The position numbers and the translations under genes are program-made. A stretch of DNA of 64,000 nt from an uncultured Neisseriaceae bacterium. Its GTDB lineage: Bacteria; Pseudomonadota; Gammaproteobacteria; Burkholderiales; Neisseriaceae. Of the stretch, positions 21,447 through 30,132 are shown one piece after another; the first letter of the stretch is position 1, and each line of letters starts with the position of its first letter. The notes beneath the pieces were generated by a model that was not told the DNA's origin, did no database searches, and saw only the letters and a list, made by a program, of their open reading frames with translations. The stretch lies in NCBI GenBank assembly GCA_945267035.1, contig CALYOS010000002.1, positions 56,693 through 120,692 on the forward strand. The letters are read 5' to 3'.

Positions 21447-21887
21447 TTAATCAAAACTCCATAATAAGCATTTATTCTTTTTATGGGCTTCATTTATTGC
21501 ATCAGTTAAAGTAGACAAATCTTCCCGTGCATTTTTTAAATACATAGGATCAAGTGAAATAGCAGAAATGATTTTTTTATTTTTAATGAAGTATTTATTT
21601 TCAGCAATGAAAACGGTTTCAGATTTCACATTTTTGTCATGAAAACCTATTGGTATATTGTAGTATTGGGTATATGACTTTACTTCAAGTCGATCTTTTC
21701 CTTTTGTGACTTTAATTGCTGTACGGTAGGTTTCACCATAGATCCCTAATTCAAGTTGATCTTTTTTACAATTCAACTTTGCACCTTGGGTCGAGTGTAA
21801 GGATTCAAGTGTGATCTCTTCAGCTTTTAAAGTGAATGATATGCATAAAATATAAAGACTAATTAAATATAATATACTCTTGATCAT
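21447..21887 (-). CDS. Hypothetical secreted protein, 146 aa
   Basis: I do not recognise this protein. It begins with a clear export signal: MIKSILYLISLYILCISFTL then KAEE, with a likely cleavage site near residue 22. The mature part of about 124 aa is charged, with AKLNCKKDQLELGIYG, KVTKGKDRLEVKSYTQYY and a C-terminal Cys in NKCLLWSFD, so one disulfide between the two cysteines is possible. It is AT-rich and isolated, between a decayed coding region and the fab operon terminator, which points to accessory DNA. A periplasmic immunity or inhibitor role is possible but unsupported. Confidence 0.6.
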   Translation of the reverse strand: MIKSILYLISLYILCISFTLKAEEITLESLHSTQGAKLNCKKDQLELGIYGETYRTAIKVTKGKDRLEVKSYTQYYNIPIGFHDKNVKSETVFIAENKYFIKNKKIISAISLDPMYLKNAREDLSTLTDAINEAHKKNKCLLWSFD

Positions 21888-21991
21888 TTAATTTTACTTT
21901 TTATATTTTTTATAATTCTGATGCCTGATAACCAAAAGTAATTTTGAAAAGGGGGAATAATATATTCGCTTATTCCAATCCCCTTCTCATG

Positions 21992-22016
21992 AAAAACCAG
22001 TTCTTTTACCAACTGG
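21992..22016 (-). terminator. Probable terminator of the fabD-fabG operon
   Basis: On the minus strand CCAGTT, loop GGTAAAAG, AACTGG, then TTTTTC, about 90 nt beyond the fabG stop. Confidence 0.65.
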
Positions 22017-22106
22017 AGATCTTCTTTTTACAACAACCTCGTGCGCCAAAAAACTTTTCAGTTCCATGACATCTATTGCTGCTCCATAGTGATGGCTTTT
22101 TATAGT

Positions 22107-22850
22107 CTATGGCATAAACATGCCACCATTTACATGCAAGGTCTGACCGGTAATGTACTTGGCTTCATCACTGGCTAAAAACAACACGGCAGCAGCAATG
22201 TCTTCGGGTGTACCAAAATGATTCAATGCGGTTTGCGCTGAGAAATAATCCCGTTGCTCTTGAGGCAAAGAGAGTGTCATGTCGGTTTCAATAAAACCGG
22301 GTGCAACGCAGTTGACAGTAATACCCCGACTGCCCACTTCGCGCGCCAGTGATTTGGTAAATCCGATTAAACCCGCTTTAGCCGCTGCATAATTGGTCTG
22401 TCCAGGGTTGCCGATAGAGCCCACTACGGAAGTAATGTTGATAATTCTGCCTGTGCGAGCTTTCATCATACTTCGAACTACGGCTTTACTGGCACGAAAT
22501 GCAGATTTGAGATTAATTTCCATAATTTCATCCCACTCTGCTTCTTTCATACGCATCAGTAAATTATCGCGAGTAATACCTGCATTGTTGACCAAAATAT
22601 CAATTTTGCCGATTTCACTTTCAATGTTGCTAATCAGATTTTCAATACTGTTTTCTTCAGCAATACGTAATTCTCGCCCTTCACCGCCAAACTGTGCCAG
22701 CGCTTCATTAATTGAATTGACACCATTGCTTGTTGTCGCGGTGCCAATAACTTTAGCTCCTTGTGCCGCCAATAACTGAGCAATAGCTGCCCCAATGCCA
22801 CGTGTTGCACCTGTCACTAGGGCTATTTTACCGGTTAAGTCCTGATTCAT
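22107..22850 (-). CDS. fabG: 3-oxoacyl-[acyl-carrier-protein] reductase
   Basis: NADPH-dependent reduction of beta-ketoacyl-ACP in each fatty acid elongation round. The 247-aa short-chain dehydrogenase has the cofactor loop TGATRGIG (residues about 14-21), NNAG near residue 90, catalytic Ser in ITSVVGSIG, YAAAK, and the family ending TLHVNGGMFM. I place the start at the ATG at 22850 (MNQDLTGKIALVTG), preceded by AAAGGA; an upstream in-frame ATG overlaps fabD and adds non-family residues. It follows fabD by 10 bp. Confidence 0.95.
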   Translation of the reverse strand: MNQDLTGKIALVTGATRGIGAAIAQLLAAQGAKVIGTATTSNGVNSINEALAQFGGEGRELRIAEENSIENLISNIESEIGKIDILVNNAGITRDNLLMRMKEAEWDEIMEINLKSAFRASKAVVRSMMKARTGRIINITSVVGSIGNPGQTNYAAAKAGLIGFTKSLAREVGSRGITVNCVAPGFIETDMTLSLPQEQRDYFSAQTALNHFGTPEDIAAAVLFLASDEAKYITGQTLHVNGGMFMP

Positions 22851-22860
22851 TGTTTGTCCT

Positions 22861-23805
22861 TTATTTTGCTGGATGCGTGGCAACAAAGTTTTCCACGCTA
22901 TCTAGACTAGTTAGTGCGGTACAATCTGTACTTTTATCGATGCGTTTACACAGACCGGTTAACACTTTACCTGGACCACATTCAGCAAATTCGGAGATCC
23001 CTTCTGCAATGAGTTTTTCTACTGTTTCTGTCCAACGTACTGGTGAATACAGTTGTTGCACCAATGCTGTCTTGATACTTTGGGCATCAGAATGTGCTAA
23101 AACATCGACGTTGTGAATGACTTTAATTTGCGGTGTTTTGATGGTTACCTGGGTCAGCGCATGGGCTAATTGTTCGGCTGCCGGTTTCATCAAACGGCAA
23201 TGCGAAGGCACGGACACGGGAAGAGGCAAAGCGCGTTTTGCACCAGCAGCTTTTGCCAATTCGCAGGCACGATTGATCGCTTCGGTATTGCCAGCGATGA
23301 CGATTTGACCTGGCGAATTAAAGTTTACAGCCTCTGCCACGCTACCAGAAAGTTCTTGTTCTGATTGAGCACAAACTTGACGCACGCTTTGATCATCCAA
23401 GCCCAAAATAGCCGCCATAGCGCCTTCGCCTTGTGGCACAGCATTTTGCATTAATTCAGCACGCAGACGCACCAATTTAATTGCATCGATAAAATCCAGA
23501 CTGCCGGCTGCAACCAAGGCGGTATATTCTCCCAAACTGTGACCGGCTACAAATGCGGGCATTAATCCATGCAATTGTTGATAAACGCGCCACACTGCTA
23601 CACCAGCAGCCAGCATCAGGGGCTGGGTATTGATGGTTTCATTCAAAGCTGCGGCATCATCGCCATTCATTAATGCCCAAAAATCCTGATTTAGGGCAGT
23701 GGATGCCTGATCGAATGTCTGTCGTACCACCTCTATGTCATTAAAACCTGACATCATGTTGAGGCTTTGTGATCCCTGACCGGGGAAAAAGAAGGCTATA
23801 CTCAT
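22861..23805 (-). CDS. fabD: Malonyl-CoA:ACP transacylase
   Basis: Loads malonyl groups from CoA onto acyl carrier protein. The 314-aa length and motifs are typical: FFPGQGSQ near the N-terminus, the nucleophile Ser90 in AGHSLGEYTAL, Arg in RAELMQNAVPQGEGAMAAI, and the catalytic His region PVSVPSHCRLM. It lies 10 bp upstream of fabG, with which it is surely cotranscribed. A 450-bp gap separates it from the glycosyltransferase-like gene upstream, so the fabD-fabG pair likely has its own promoter. Confidence 0.95.
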   Translation of the reverse strand: MSIAFFFPGQGSQSLNMMSGFNDIEVVRQTFDQASTALNQDFWALMNGDDAAALNETINTQPLMLAAGVAVWRVYQQLHGLMPAFVAGHSLGEYTALVAAGSLDFIDAIKLVRLRAELMQNAVPQGEGAMAAILGLDDQSVRQVCAQSEQELSGSVAEAVNFNSPGQIVIAGNTEAINRACELAKAAGAKRALPLPVSVPSHCRLMKPAAEQLAHALTQVTIKTPQIKVIHNVDVLAHSDAQSIKTALVQQLYSPVRWTETVEKLIAEGISEFAECGPGKVLTGLCKRIDKSTDCTALTSLDSVENFVATHPAK

Positions 23806-24255
23806 GCTTTTCCTTGGATTTAGTTATATACAATATCCAAAATAGTTATTTTAATACAGGTTATGTGTATTATATCGTATGTATGTTGCTGGGTAGTAAG
23901 TTCTACAATTTGCTCTTTAAAATAATCTATGCTTCAAATGTTTTCAATCGGCAGTAATGGCTGCCTAACATCGGTTAATGAATAAAATCAGATCTGATAA
24001 ATTATCTATCTATATATGAATAAATCATCATATTTAGGTTAGCCAATTTTATAAAGAGTCCATACTGATCAAAAAGATGGACTTGATTAGCAGAGCGTCT
24101 AAATTAGTTAACGATATAATTTATATGATTTTAAACATGGTTTAAAGACAAATTATGATTGAATATCAGTTCCATCAATTTAAAACAAATGAATTAGGGT
24201 ATCGATGATGAGATAGATTAACCATTTCTAAGCAGCAATTCAATTCACTTGGTTA
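23806..24255. other. Non-coding region upstream of fabD
   Basis: About 450 bp, AT-rich. A small GGCAG/CTGCC hairpin lies at 23950-23965. No ORF of coding character. The fabD promoter is presumably here. Confidence 0.35.
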
Positions 24256-25116
24256 TTATTTTATTGGAGGCTTATTGATCTTCAATGGCTTATCGGAATA
24301 AACATGCATTTTAGTCCCTTTTGGCGCACCTATTGCGTTGGAAAGGTTGGCCACCAAAGTTTCAGTAAACGGTCCCTGATAAACTTTATTGCCCATATGG
24401 GTTAGATTAGAACGAGAATCTGCATAAATTTTGCCACCAATTTTAGACCATAGATAACAGAAACTATAATCTTCGGACATATAGCGTTTGGTAACTGGAT
24501 CAACCATACAATCGTAAAAACGATAGTGAAAACCTTTATCAACAACATCAACAGAGTCGGTTTTATATTGTAAATCTGGATATGCCTGCATTAATTTCTG
24601 AAAAACCTCTCGTTTGATCGCCATGAATCCTGTGGGCGCCTCTGAGAGCTCAAAAAATCCATCATCATCAATATTAATATGCACTTCATTATTCTGATCA
24701 GGAAGTACATTGATGGTGTAGCTGGTGTATTTGGCATTGAACTGTTGCTGGGTCATGTGTGCATCAATTCCATTTTGCGGCCAATAATCTTTCTTTAAAG
24801 GATAAACACCTGCCACCACATCACGATCAGCTAACAATAATCGATGAAAAGCTTCAACTGAGAAACCGATATCGGTATCAACCCAGCATAAATGAGTCCA
24901 TTCCGGATGTGCCAGAAATTCCGCTACGCTATCATTACGAGCCCGTGTGATGAGGCTTTCACCCTGATGTAAATACATTTGCAATGGATATTTTGCGCCG
25001 GTATGAGCGGCGGCCAAAGCCAGGATAGATTTAACATAGTTGCCGTAATAGCGTCCATCATGACTGGGCGACATGATGACGGGATGCATATCAGCTAATG
25101 CAGATCTGGGTAACAT
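24256..25116 (-). CDS. GT-A fold glycosyltransferase-like protein
   Basis: 286-aa cytoplasmic protein without signal peptide or membrane segment. Its sequence suggests a nucleotide-sugar glycosyltransferase: the segment THLCWVDTDIGFS has a DxD metal-binding motif after beta-strand residues, followed by RDVVAGVYPLKK and the acceptor-like region GFMAIKREVF, as in GT-A enzymes. I do not recognise the exact family or its acceptor. MHPVIMSPSHDGRYYG at residue 10 may be the true start. It sits 28 bp after fabH on the same strand inside a lipid synthesis cluster, so a role in envelope glycolipid or LOS synthesis is possible; this is inference. Confidence 0.65.
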   Translation of the reverse strand: MLPRSALADMHPVIMSPSHDGRYYGNYVKSILALAAAHTGAKYPLQMYLHQGESLITRARNDSVAEFLAHPEWTHLCWVDTDIGFSVEAFHRLLLADRDVVAGVYPLKKDYWPQNGIDAHMTQQQFNAKYTSYTINVLPDQNNEVHINIDDDGFFELSEAPTGFMAIKREVFQKLMQAYPDLQYKTDSVDVVDKGFHYRFYDCMVDPVTKRYMSEDYSFCYLWSKIGGKIYADSRSNLTHMGNKVYQGPFTETLVANLSNAIGAPKGTKMHVYSDKPLKINKPPIK

Positions 25117-25144
25117 ATTCTGAACTCTTTTTTTCTTTATAAAA

Positions 25145-26107
25145 TTAATATTTGATGGTTACAGCGCCCCAAGCGAATCCGCCACCAATACCCTCTAGCA
25201 ATAAAGTTTGTCCACGCTGAATACGTCCGGACTTGATCCCCTGATCCAAGGCTAAAGGTATGGAAGCTGCAGAGGTATTCCCCTGCTCTGCTAAAGTTAC
25301 GATGACTTTGTCCATTGGTACGTTGAGATGCCGCGCTGTGGATTCGATTATGCGCAAATTAGCCTGATGTGGAATTATCCAATCTATGTCGGTTGGAAGT
25401 AACCCGGATTTATCCATGACTTCCTGAGCAATACGAGCCAAAGCTTTAACAGCAAATTTATATACCGCCTGACCGTCCATATGCAGATAAGGTGAATCTT
25501 GAATATCACCTGAAACTATTTTCCCAGGTGTTTGCAAAATATGGCTATATGCGCCATCAGCGCGTAATTCTGTGTGTAAGATTCCACCTTCTTGTTCTGA
25601 AGCACTCAGTATGACCGCGCCCGCTCCATCACCGAACAAAACGCAAGTGCGACGATCGCTCCAATCTAATAATCGGCTAAATGTCTCAGCACCAATCACT
25701 AAGGCTTTAGTCGCCATTTTGCTTTTTATATAGGCATTCGCTGTGGCTAATGCGTACATAAACCCTGCACAGACTGCTTGCACATCAAATGCAGGACAGC
25801 CAGCTATACCAAGTTTATTCTGCACGATACAAGCTGTAGCAGGAAAAGTCATGTCTGGTGTAGATGTTGCGACGATGATCAGATCTATGTCAGCAGCATC
25901 AATACCAGCATCTGCTAACGCAGCCTGCGCTGCTTTAACTGCCAGATCACTGGTTTGCTCATCCTGTGCAGCGATGTGACGAGCTTTAATACCAGTGCGG
26001 GAGGTAATCCACTCATCCGATGTGTCAACTATTTTACTTAAATCTTCATTGCTGACACGGCGAACCGGCAAGTAACCGCCAGTACCAAGAATATGGGCAT
26101 GTAACAT
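25145..26107 (-). CDS. fabH: Beta-ketoacyl-ACP synthase III
   Basis: Starts fatty acid synthesis by condensing acetyl-CoA with malonyl-ACP. The 320-aa thiolase-fold protein has the catalytic Cys113 in [13 protein letters not shown], His in [11 protein letters not shown] and Asn in [11 protein letters not shown], with the conserved [10 protein letters not shown] near residue 31 and the C-terminal [13 protein letters not shown]. It follows plsX by about 80 bp in the order plsX-fabH, conserved across many bacteria. Confidence 0.96.
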   Translation of the reverse strand: MLHAHILGTGGYLPVRRVSNEDLSKIVDTSDEWITSRTGIKARHIAAQDEQTSDLAVKAAQAALADAGIDAADIDLIIVATSTPDMTFPATACIVQNKLGIAGCPAFDVQAVCAGFMYALATANAYIKSKMATKALVIGAETFSRLLDWSDRRTCVLFGDGAGAVILSASEQEGGILHTELRADGAYSHILQTPGKIVSGDIQDSPYLHMDGQAVYKFAVKALARIAQEVMDKSGLLPTDIDWIIPHQANLRIIESTARHLNVPMDKVIVTLAEQGNTSAASIPLALDQGIKSGRIQRGQTLLLEGIGGGFAWGAVTIKY

Positions 26108-26185
26108 GGTTTATTCTTCAGATCGGGACAAAGGAGCTATTGTAGACAAAGTCAATGGTATTGTCTGCCTTTGTCTTCAGTTGGG

Positions 26186-27211
26186 TTATTCCTCAGGAGT
26201 GGATAGCTGTTCAGCCACGCCAGCCTGAATTTGGGTAATGGAGTCTGCCTTAATGGCTTTATATGCTTCCTGTAAAGCAAAACAGAATCCAGTAGCATCT
26301 GTACCACCGTGACTTTTCACAACGACACCGCGTAATCCCAGAAAAATGGCGCCATTAAAGCGACGGGGATCTAAACGCCGTTTAAAACCTTTAAACACGG
26401 GTAAGGCGATTAATGCTGACAATTTGTTATACCAACTACGAGTAAATTCTTCTTTGATGACTTCACCGGAAAATTTGACCGCTCCTTCGATGCTCTTGAG
26501 CATAGCGTTTCCGGTAAATCCATCCACCACCAGTACATCAACTTCGGCGCTAAATATGGCATTGCCTTCAACATTACCGACGAAGTTGAGCTTACTTTCA
26601 CGTAAAAGCTGATGAGCGTCTTTAACAGCGGCATTACCTTTGATATCTTCTGTACCCACATTCAGCAGTCCTACCCGTGGCTGTTTGTTGTCTGGTTGCA
26701 GGGAAGCAACTAGCTGACTACCTGCCACAGCAAACTGTAATAACTGCTCACCACTGCAATCGACATTTGCGCCCAAATCCAGAACAAGTGTCACGTGATT
26801 ATTGCGGGCAGGCAAAAATTTGGCGATGGCCGGACGGCTGATACCAGGAATGGTTCTTAAAACAAATCTCGCCGTTGCCATCAATGCACCGGTATTACCA
26901 GCAGAAACGGCAGCTTGCGCCTTGCCCTCTGTAATCTGATTAATGGCAACACGCATGGAAGAATCTCGTTTATTTTTTAAGGCAGACGAAGGTTCTTCAT
27001 CCATACCAACCACTTCACTTGCTGCTTGAATGGTAATTCTGCCGACAGAAGCATTGCTTTTGGCCAGAGCGGATTTAATCTGCATTTCATCTCCGACGAG
27101 AATGAGTGCCGCATCGCTTTGCTTCTGTAAAAAATCCAATGCACCCTGAATGGTCACATCCAGTCCGTAGTCGCCGCCCATGACATCAACGGCGATAGTT
27201 TTTAAGGTCAT
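26186..27211 (-). CDS. plsX: Phosphate acyltransferase PlsX
   Basis: Converts acyl-ACP to acyl-phosphate, the first step of phosphatidic acid synthesis in the PlsX/PlsY route, at the inner face of the membrane. The 341-aa protein begins MTLKTIAVDVMGGDYG and contains SAGNTGALMATA, LDLGANVDC, LLNVGTEDIKGN, VDGFTGNAMLKS and LGLRGVVVKSHGGTD, all typical of PlsX. It begins only 3 bp after the stop of the phosphoribosyltransferase gene, indicating cotranscription, and is followed by fabH. Confidence 0.95.
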   Translation of the reverse strand: MTLKTIAVDVMGGDYGLDVTIQGALDFLQKQSDAALILVGDEMQIKSALAKSNASVGRITIQAASEVVGMDEEPSSALKNKRDSSMRVAINQITEGKAQAAVSAGNTGALMATARFVLRTIPGISRPAIAKFLPARNNHVTLVLDLGANVDCSGEQLLQFAVAGSQLVASLQPDNKQPRVGLLNVGTEDIKGNAAVKDAHQLLRESKLNFVGNVEGNAIFSAEVDVLVVDGFTGNAMLKSIEGAVKFSGEVIKEEFTRSWYNKLSALIALPVFKGFKRRLDPRRFNGAIFLGLRGVVVKSHGGTDATGFCFALQEAYKAIKADSITQIQAGVAEQLSTPEE

Positions 27212-27214
27212 AGA

Positions 27215-27742
27215 TTAGTTCTCGGGTAAAGATTGACTAACAACATTTTGATAATGTTCATCTATATCCAGCGCATCCCATGGATAATTAATCCACCAGT
27301 CATCAACCTGAATAGCACTGTAAAATGGCATATCAGCCGGTAATACGCCTTTTTTGGTTTTACGTTTTTCATGCAAAACAGCCACCCCTAGCTGGTTAAA
27401 CCCTTCATGCTGCAATTCACGCACACAGAATTCTAAGGTAGCCCGACTGTCATCCACTTCATCAATGATAAGCAGTTTTTTTTCTTTCAGCTTTTTATCA
27501 AATCCATCTGTCCACTGTATTTTTTGAGGAAGATCAGTAGGCTGATCGTTGACATCATAATATGATAATGTAACGGTATATACCGGAATGTTTAAAAAAC
27601 TGCGCAATATCCGTGCCGGAATAAATCCGCCACCACCAATGGCGATCATAGCATCAAATGAGTGTTCTGATGCCTGGATTTTTTCTGCCAGTTGTTTGAT
27701 AGCACGATGTATGTCTTCGTAGTTATACCAGATTTTTTTCAT
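27215..27742 (-). CDS. Purine-type phosphoribosyltransferase
   Basis: 175-aa type I phosphoribosyltransferase, probably salvaging hypoxanthine, guanine or xanthine with PRPP. The PRPP motif is LLIIDEVDDSRATLEF; DEVDDS replaces the usual DDVxxTG form, as in fungal HPT1-like and related bacterial enzymes. The IGGGGFIPARILRSFL loop and the late DDWWINYPWDA, where aromatic residues would stack on the base, also fit. It is tightly joined to plsX (3-bp gap) and lies between rpmF and plsX, which are directly adjacent in many bacteria. A terminator-like hairpin separates it from rpmF. Substrate is not fixed by sequence. Confidence 0.8.
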   Translation of the reverse strand: MKKIWYNYEDIHRAIKQLAEKIQASEHSFDAMIAIGGGGFIPARILRSFLNIPVYTVTLSYYDVNDQPTDLPQKIQWTDGFDKKLKEKKLLIIDEVDDSRATLEFCVRELQHEGFNQLGVAVLHEKRKTKKGVLPADMPFYSAIQVDDWWINYPWDALDIDEHYQNVVSQSLPEN

Positions 27743-27838
27743 TTAGAGCTCGGATCAGTATAAATTAGGCCATAACTGGCAATAGAATCATAGTATTGCA
27801 TAAAATGTATGCAAACTGTACCTGTTAGTAGTCAATAC

Positions 27839-27874
27839 AAAAAAGCCAGTGATTGCTTGAGCAACGCCTGGCTT
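27839..27874 (-). terminator. Terminator after rpmF
   Basis: On the minus strand AAGCCAG and CTGGCTT close a stem that contains a second inner pairing (GTTGCT with GCAATC, loop CAA), followed by six T residues. It lies 29 bp after the rpmF stop and about 100 bp before the phosphoribosyltransferase gene, so it may only partly stop transcription. Confidence 0.75.
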
Positions 27875-27902
27875 CCTAACATGTGAAATAATCACTGAGT
27901 AA

Positions 27903-28082
27903 TTATTCGCCTTTGGCTTTAACTACTTTGCGACCACGGTACATACCGTTTGGAGAGATGTGGTGACGCAAATGTACTTCGCCGGTATTAACGTCGGTAG
28001 ATACTTGCACTGCGGTCAGACCGTCATGTGAGCGATGCATACCGCGTTTAGATGGTGATTTTTTGTTTTGTTGAACTGCCAT
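27903..28082 (-). CDS. rpmF: 50S ribosomal protein L32
   Basis: A 59-aa basic ribosomal protein: [20 protein letters not shown] at the N-terminus, with the L32 core [17 protein letters not shown] and a lysine-rich end. It is the zinc-free form, lacking the CPxCG pairs of other L32 proteins. It starts 30 bp after the yceD gene, the standard yceD-rpmF pairing, and has a good ribosome site (GGAGC). Confidence 0.96.
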   Translation of the reverse strand: MAVQQNKKSPSKRGMHRSHDGLTAVQVSTDVNTGEVHLRHHISPNGMYRGRKVVKAKGE

Positions 28083-28112
28083 GTTAAAGCTCCTGGTAAG
28101 TAAGTTAATTCG

Positions 28113-28616
28113 TTAGTGGCCACTTTTCAGTCCCGCCAGGCTGGCAAAGGGATTATCTGAGGCCTGATTGGTTGATGTTGCCAATACGTGATCACAATCG
28201 TTATGCCTTGGCGCAACGGGAATAGCCATCAAAATCTGATCTTCAATCATTGAGGTCAGATTGAGCTCCTCCTGCCACAAGGCACCTTCAAGCGCTTCAT
28301 CAGCGACCATCGCGTCATCAAGTGATTGTTCATCAGCAAACAGCACTACATGGGACTGGTCATCCAACATCCACGATACAGCTTGTAAACAGCGCTGGCA
28401 TACCAGTTTTAATTCGCCTTTTATGCTGATATTGATAAAAGGACGTTGCCAGCGATCGATTCCACCGCGAGCCTGAAACTGGATAATACCGTCACGCTGA
28501 GCCAGAAGTTCATGCGACCAAACCCTCCGGTCTAACGCTTGTAAGCGCACTTCCCCGCTGCATTGCTGCTGTTCGCGCGTAAACGTGATTGTATCAATCA
28601 AAATAGGGTCTAACAT
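28113..28616 (-). CDS. yceD: YceD/DUF177 family protein (23S rRNA accumulation factor)
   Basis: 167-aa member of DUF177, encoded next to rpmF in nearly all proteobacteria and needed for 23S rRNA accumulation in E. coli and plants. The paired cysteines CQRCLQAV (residues about 74-81) and an acidic C-terminal half (DEQSLDDAMVADEALEG, EEELNLTSM-like QEELNLTSMIED) are the family hallmarks. I start it at the ATG at 28616 (MLDPILIDTITF). The frame extends upstream, but that would overlap the divergent maf start and adds a Cys-rich non-family segment. Confidence 0.88.
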   Translation of the reverse strand: MLDPILIDTITFTREQQQCSGEVRLQALDRRVWSHELLAQRDGIIQFQARGGIDRWQRPFINISIKGELKLVCQRCLQAVSWMLDDQSHVVLFADEQSLDDAMVADEALEGALWQEELNLTSMIEDQILMAIPVAPRHNDCDHVLATSTNQASDNPFASLAGLKSGH

Positions 28617-28626
28617 AAACGGTCGA

Positions 28627-28635
28627 TGATATAAT
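28627..28635 (+). promoter_or_regulatory. Extended -10 promoter element of maf
   Basis: TGATATAAT, a TGnTATAAT extended -10 box, in the 52-bp gap between divergent yceD and maf. Transcription would start near 28642, upstream of the preferred maf start at 28669. No good -35 box. Confidence 0.5.
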
Positions 28636-28668
28636 TTAAGCTTTCTAATGTCAATGAGTTTGCACTTA

Positions 28669-29259
28669 ATGAAGATAAAGAAAAGGTTAATTCTGGCTTC
28701 CAGTTCGCGCTTTAGACAGCAGCAATTAAAACATTTGCAATTGCCGTTTGAAGCGATTAAACCCCAGTTTGAAGAATATCCTTTATTCAATGAAACTGCT
28801 GCTCAAACGGCTTTGCGGTTAGCGGCAGGAAAAGCCCACTCGGTGGCAGAACAATTTCCTGAAGCATTGATCATAGGCTGTGATCAGGTGGCATGGTGCA
28901 ACAATCGTCAGTTAGGTAAACCTCTAAGCGTAGCAAAAGCACAACAAATGCTGGCAAGTGTAAGCGGTCAGGAGCTGATATTTTACAGTGCAATAGTTTT
29001 GTTTAATCCAGCAGAAAACCGTCTGCACCAACATGTTGATGAAACTCGCGTCTTAATGCGGAAGTTAACTTTAACACAGATTGATCATTATCTGAGATTG
29101 GAACCTGATGCGATTTACTGTGCTGGTGCGGCGAAAAGTGAGGGCTTAGGTGCTCTTTTAATCAAACGAATTCACAGTACTGATCCGAATGCACTAATAG
29201 GATTACCTATTTTTCACTTAATTGATTTTTTACTTGCTGAAGGTATAGATATTCTATGA
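28669..29259 (+). CDS. maf: Maf family nucleotide pyrophosphatase
   Basis: House-cleaning pyrophosphatase hydrolysing non-canonical or modified nucleoside triphosphates. About 196 aa. It starts with the Maf signature: KRLILASSSRFRQQQLKHLQ. It also has IIGCDQVAWCNNRQLGKP and a late region with GAAKSEGLGALLIKRIHS and a final IGLPIFHL. GCDQVAWCNN and GALLIKRI resemble the YceF (7-methyl-GTP) subgroup, which is often next to yceD-rpmF. I choose the ATG at 28669; ATGs at 28648 and 28654 are in frame but lie only a few bases after the predicted transcription start. The 3' end overlaps the next gene by 4 bp. Confidence 0.85.
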   Translation: MKIKKRLILASSSRFRQQQLKHLQLPFEAIKPQFEEYPLFNETAAQTALRLAAGKAHSVAEQFPEALIIGCDQVAWCNNRQLGKPLSVAKAQQMLASVSGQELIFYSAIVLFNPAENRLHQHVDETRVLMRKLTLTQIDHYLRLEPDAIYCAGAAKSEGLGALLIKRIHSTDPNALIGLPIFHLIDFLLAEGIDIL

Positions 29260-29969
29260 CTACTCCAACTTTATATTTGATCCCCACACCTTTGGGCTCA
29301 GCACAGACACCTAGTTTACTGCCTCATGAGCAAGCACTGATTGTGACTTTGACTGATTTCGTTGTGGAAGCAGAAAAAACTGCTCGTGCGCATTTGAAAG
29401 CCTTCAATATCAATACCCCTATCCGTGAGCTTAATCTACAAACTTTGAATGAACACACTCCCACTAAAGATGTCGCTGCGTTATTGCAGCCTTTACGCTC
29501 TGGAAGAAGTATGGGTTTATTGAGCGAAGCTGGCTGCCCTGCCGTTGCCGATCCAGGCGCACAATTGGTTGCTCAAGCACATCAGGCTGGTTTTACTGTG
29601 GTTCCATTAGTGGGTCCATCCAGTATTATGTTGGCCTTGATGTCCTCAGGTGCAAATGGTCAATGTTTTGCTTTTAAAGGCTATTTACCAGCAGAGAAAA
29701 ACTTGCGTATTAGCCAACTGAAGCAATTAGAAGTGCGATCTCGTCAAGCTAATGAAACTCAGCTTTTTATTGAAACTCCTTACCGTAATGATGCTTTACT
29801 GGCAGACGCTGTGGCTGTATTGCATCCGCAAACTCGTTTGTGCGTCGCTACTGATTTAACTTTACCCACTCAGTCAATTATCAGTCAGCCTGTAGCGGTC
29901 TGGCGGCAAATGCATGTCTTACCCTCTTTGAAAAAAAGACCGTCAATGTTTGTGATTTATGCTGGTTAG
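29256..29969 (+). CDS. SAM-dependent methyltransferase of the tetrapyrrole methylase family (RsmI-like)
   Basis: 237-aa protein of the RsmI/CobA-type methylase fold. It starts TPTLYLIPTPLGSAQTPSLL, where RsmI has VATPIGN, and has the SAM-binding stretch MGLLSEAGCPAVADPGAQLV and PLVGPSSIMLALMSSGANG. RsmI proper methylates C1402 of 16S rRNA. This protein lacks the RsmI loop EDTR and the C-terminal domain of about 40 residues, so it is a paralogue, common as a maf neighbour in Neisseria and other Proteobacteria, with an uncertain RNA target. The ATG overlaps the maf stop (ATGA), so the two are translationally coupled. Confidence 0.8.
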   Translation: MTTPTLYLIPTPLGSAQTPSLLPHEQALIVTLTDFVVEAEKTARAHLKAFNINTPIRELNLQTLNEHTPTKDVAALLQPLRSGRSMGLLSEAGCPAVADPGAQLVAQAHQAGFTVVPLVGPSSIMLALMSSGANGQCFAFKGYLPAEKNLRISQLKQLEVRSRQANETQLFIETPYRNDALLADAVAVLHPQTRLCVATDLTLPTQSIISQPVAVWRQMHVLPSLKKRPSMFVIYAG

Positions 29970-30013
29970 AAAGAAATTTTAGACTTTTAACAGCTAATTT
30001 AATTCAGGTACTC

Positions 30014-30042
30014 TTGTCAAGAAAATTCTGGCTGCCTATAAT
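30014..30042 (+). promoter_or_regulatory. Promoter of tRNA-Pro
   Basis: TTGTCA (30014-30019), 17-bp spacer, TATAAT (30037-30042), ending 13 bp before the tRNA. Confidence 0.85.
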
Positions 30043-30055
30043 GCTCAACTTCAAT

Positions 30056-30132
30056 CGGAGTGTAGCGCAGCCCGGTAGCGCACCTCGTTCGGGACGAGGG
30101 GGTCGAAGGTTCGAATCCTTTCACTCCGACCA
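30056..30132 (+). tRNA. tRNA-Pro (CGG)
   Basis: The 77-nt cloverleaf ends in an encoded CCA. Acceptor CGGAGTG/CACTCCG, D stem GCGC/GCGC, anticodon stem CCTCG/CGAGG with loop TTCGGGA giving anticodon CGG, and T-arm AAGG/CCTT with TTCGAAT. Its 3' end is immediately followed by a truncated coding fragment (30133-30308), so the tRNA may have acted as an integration or recombination border. Confidence 0.95.

Noticed and set aside
22393..23364. Plus-strand frames of 63 to 128 codons across fabG and fabD
   Set aside because: Antisense shadows of two well-recognised enzymes.
26219..26230. CGCCAGCCTGAA within plsX as a Kingella-type uptake sequence
   Set aside because: Only 10 of 12 bases match and it lies in conserved coding sequence; likely chance.
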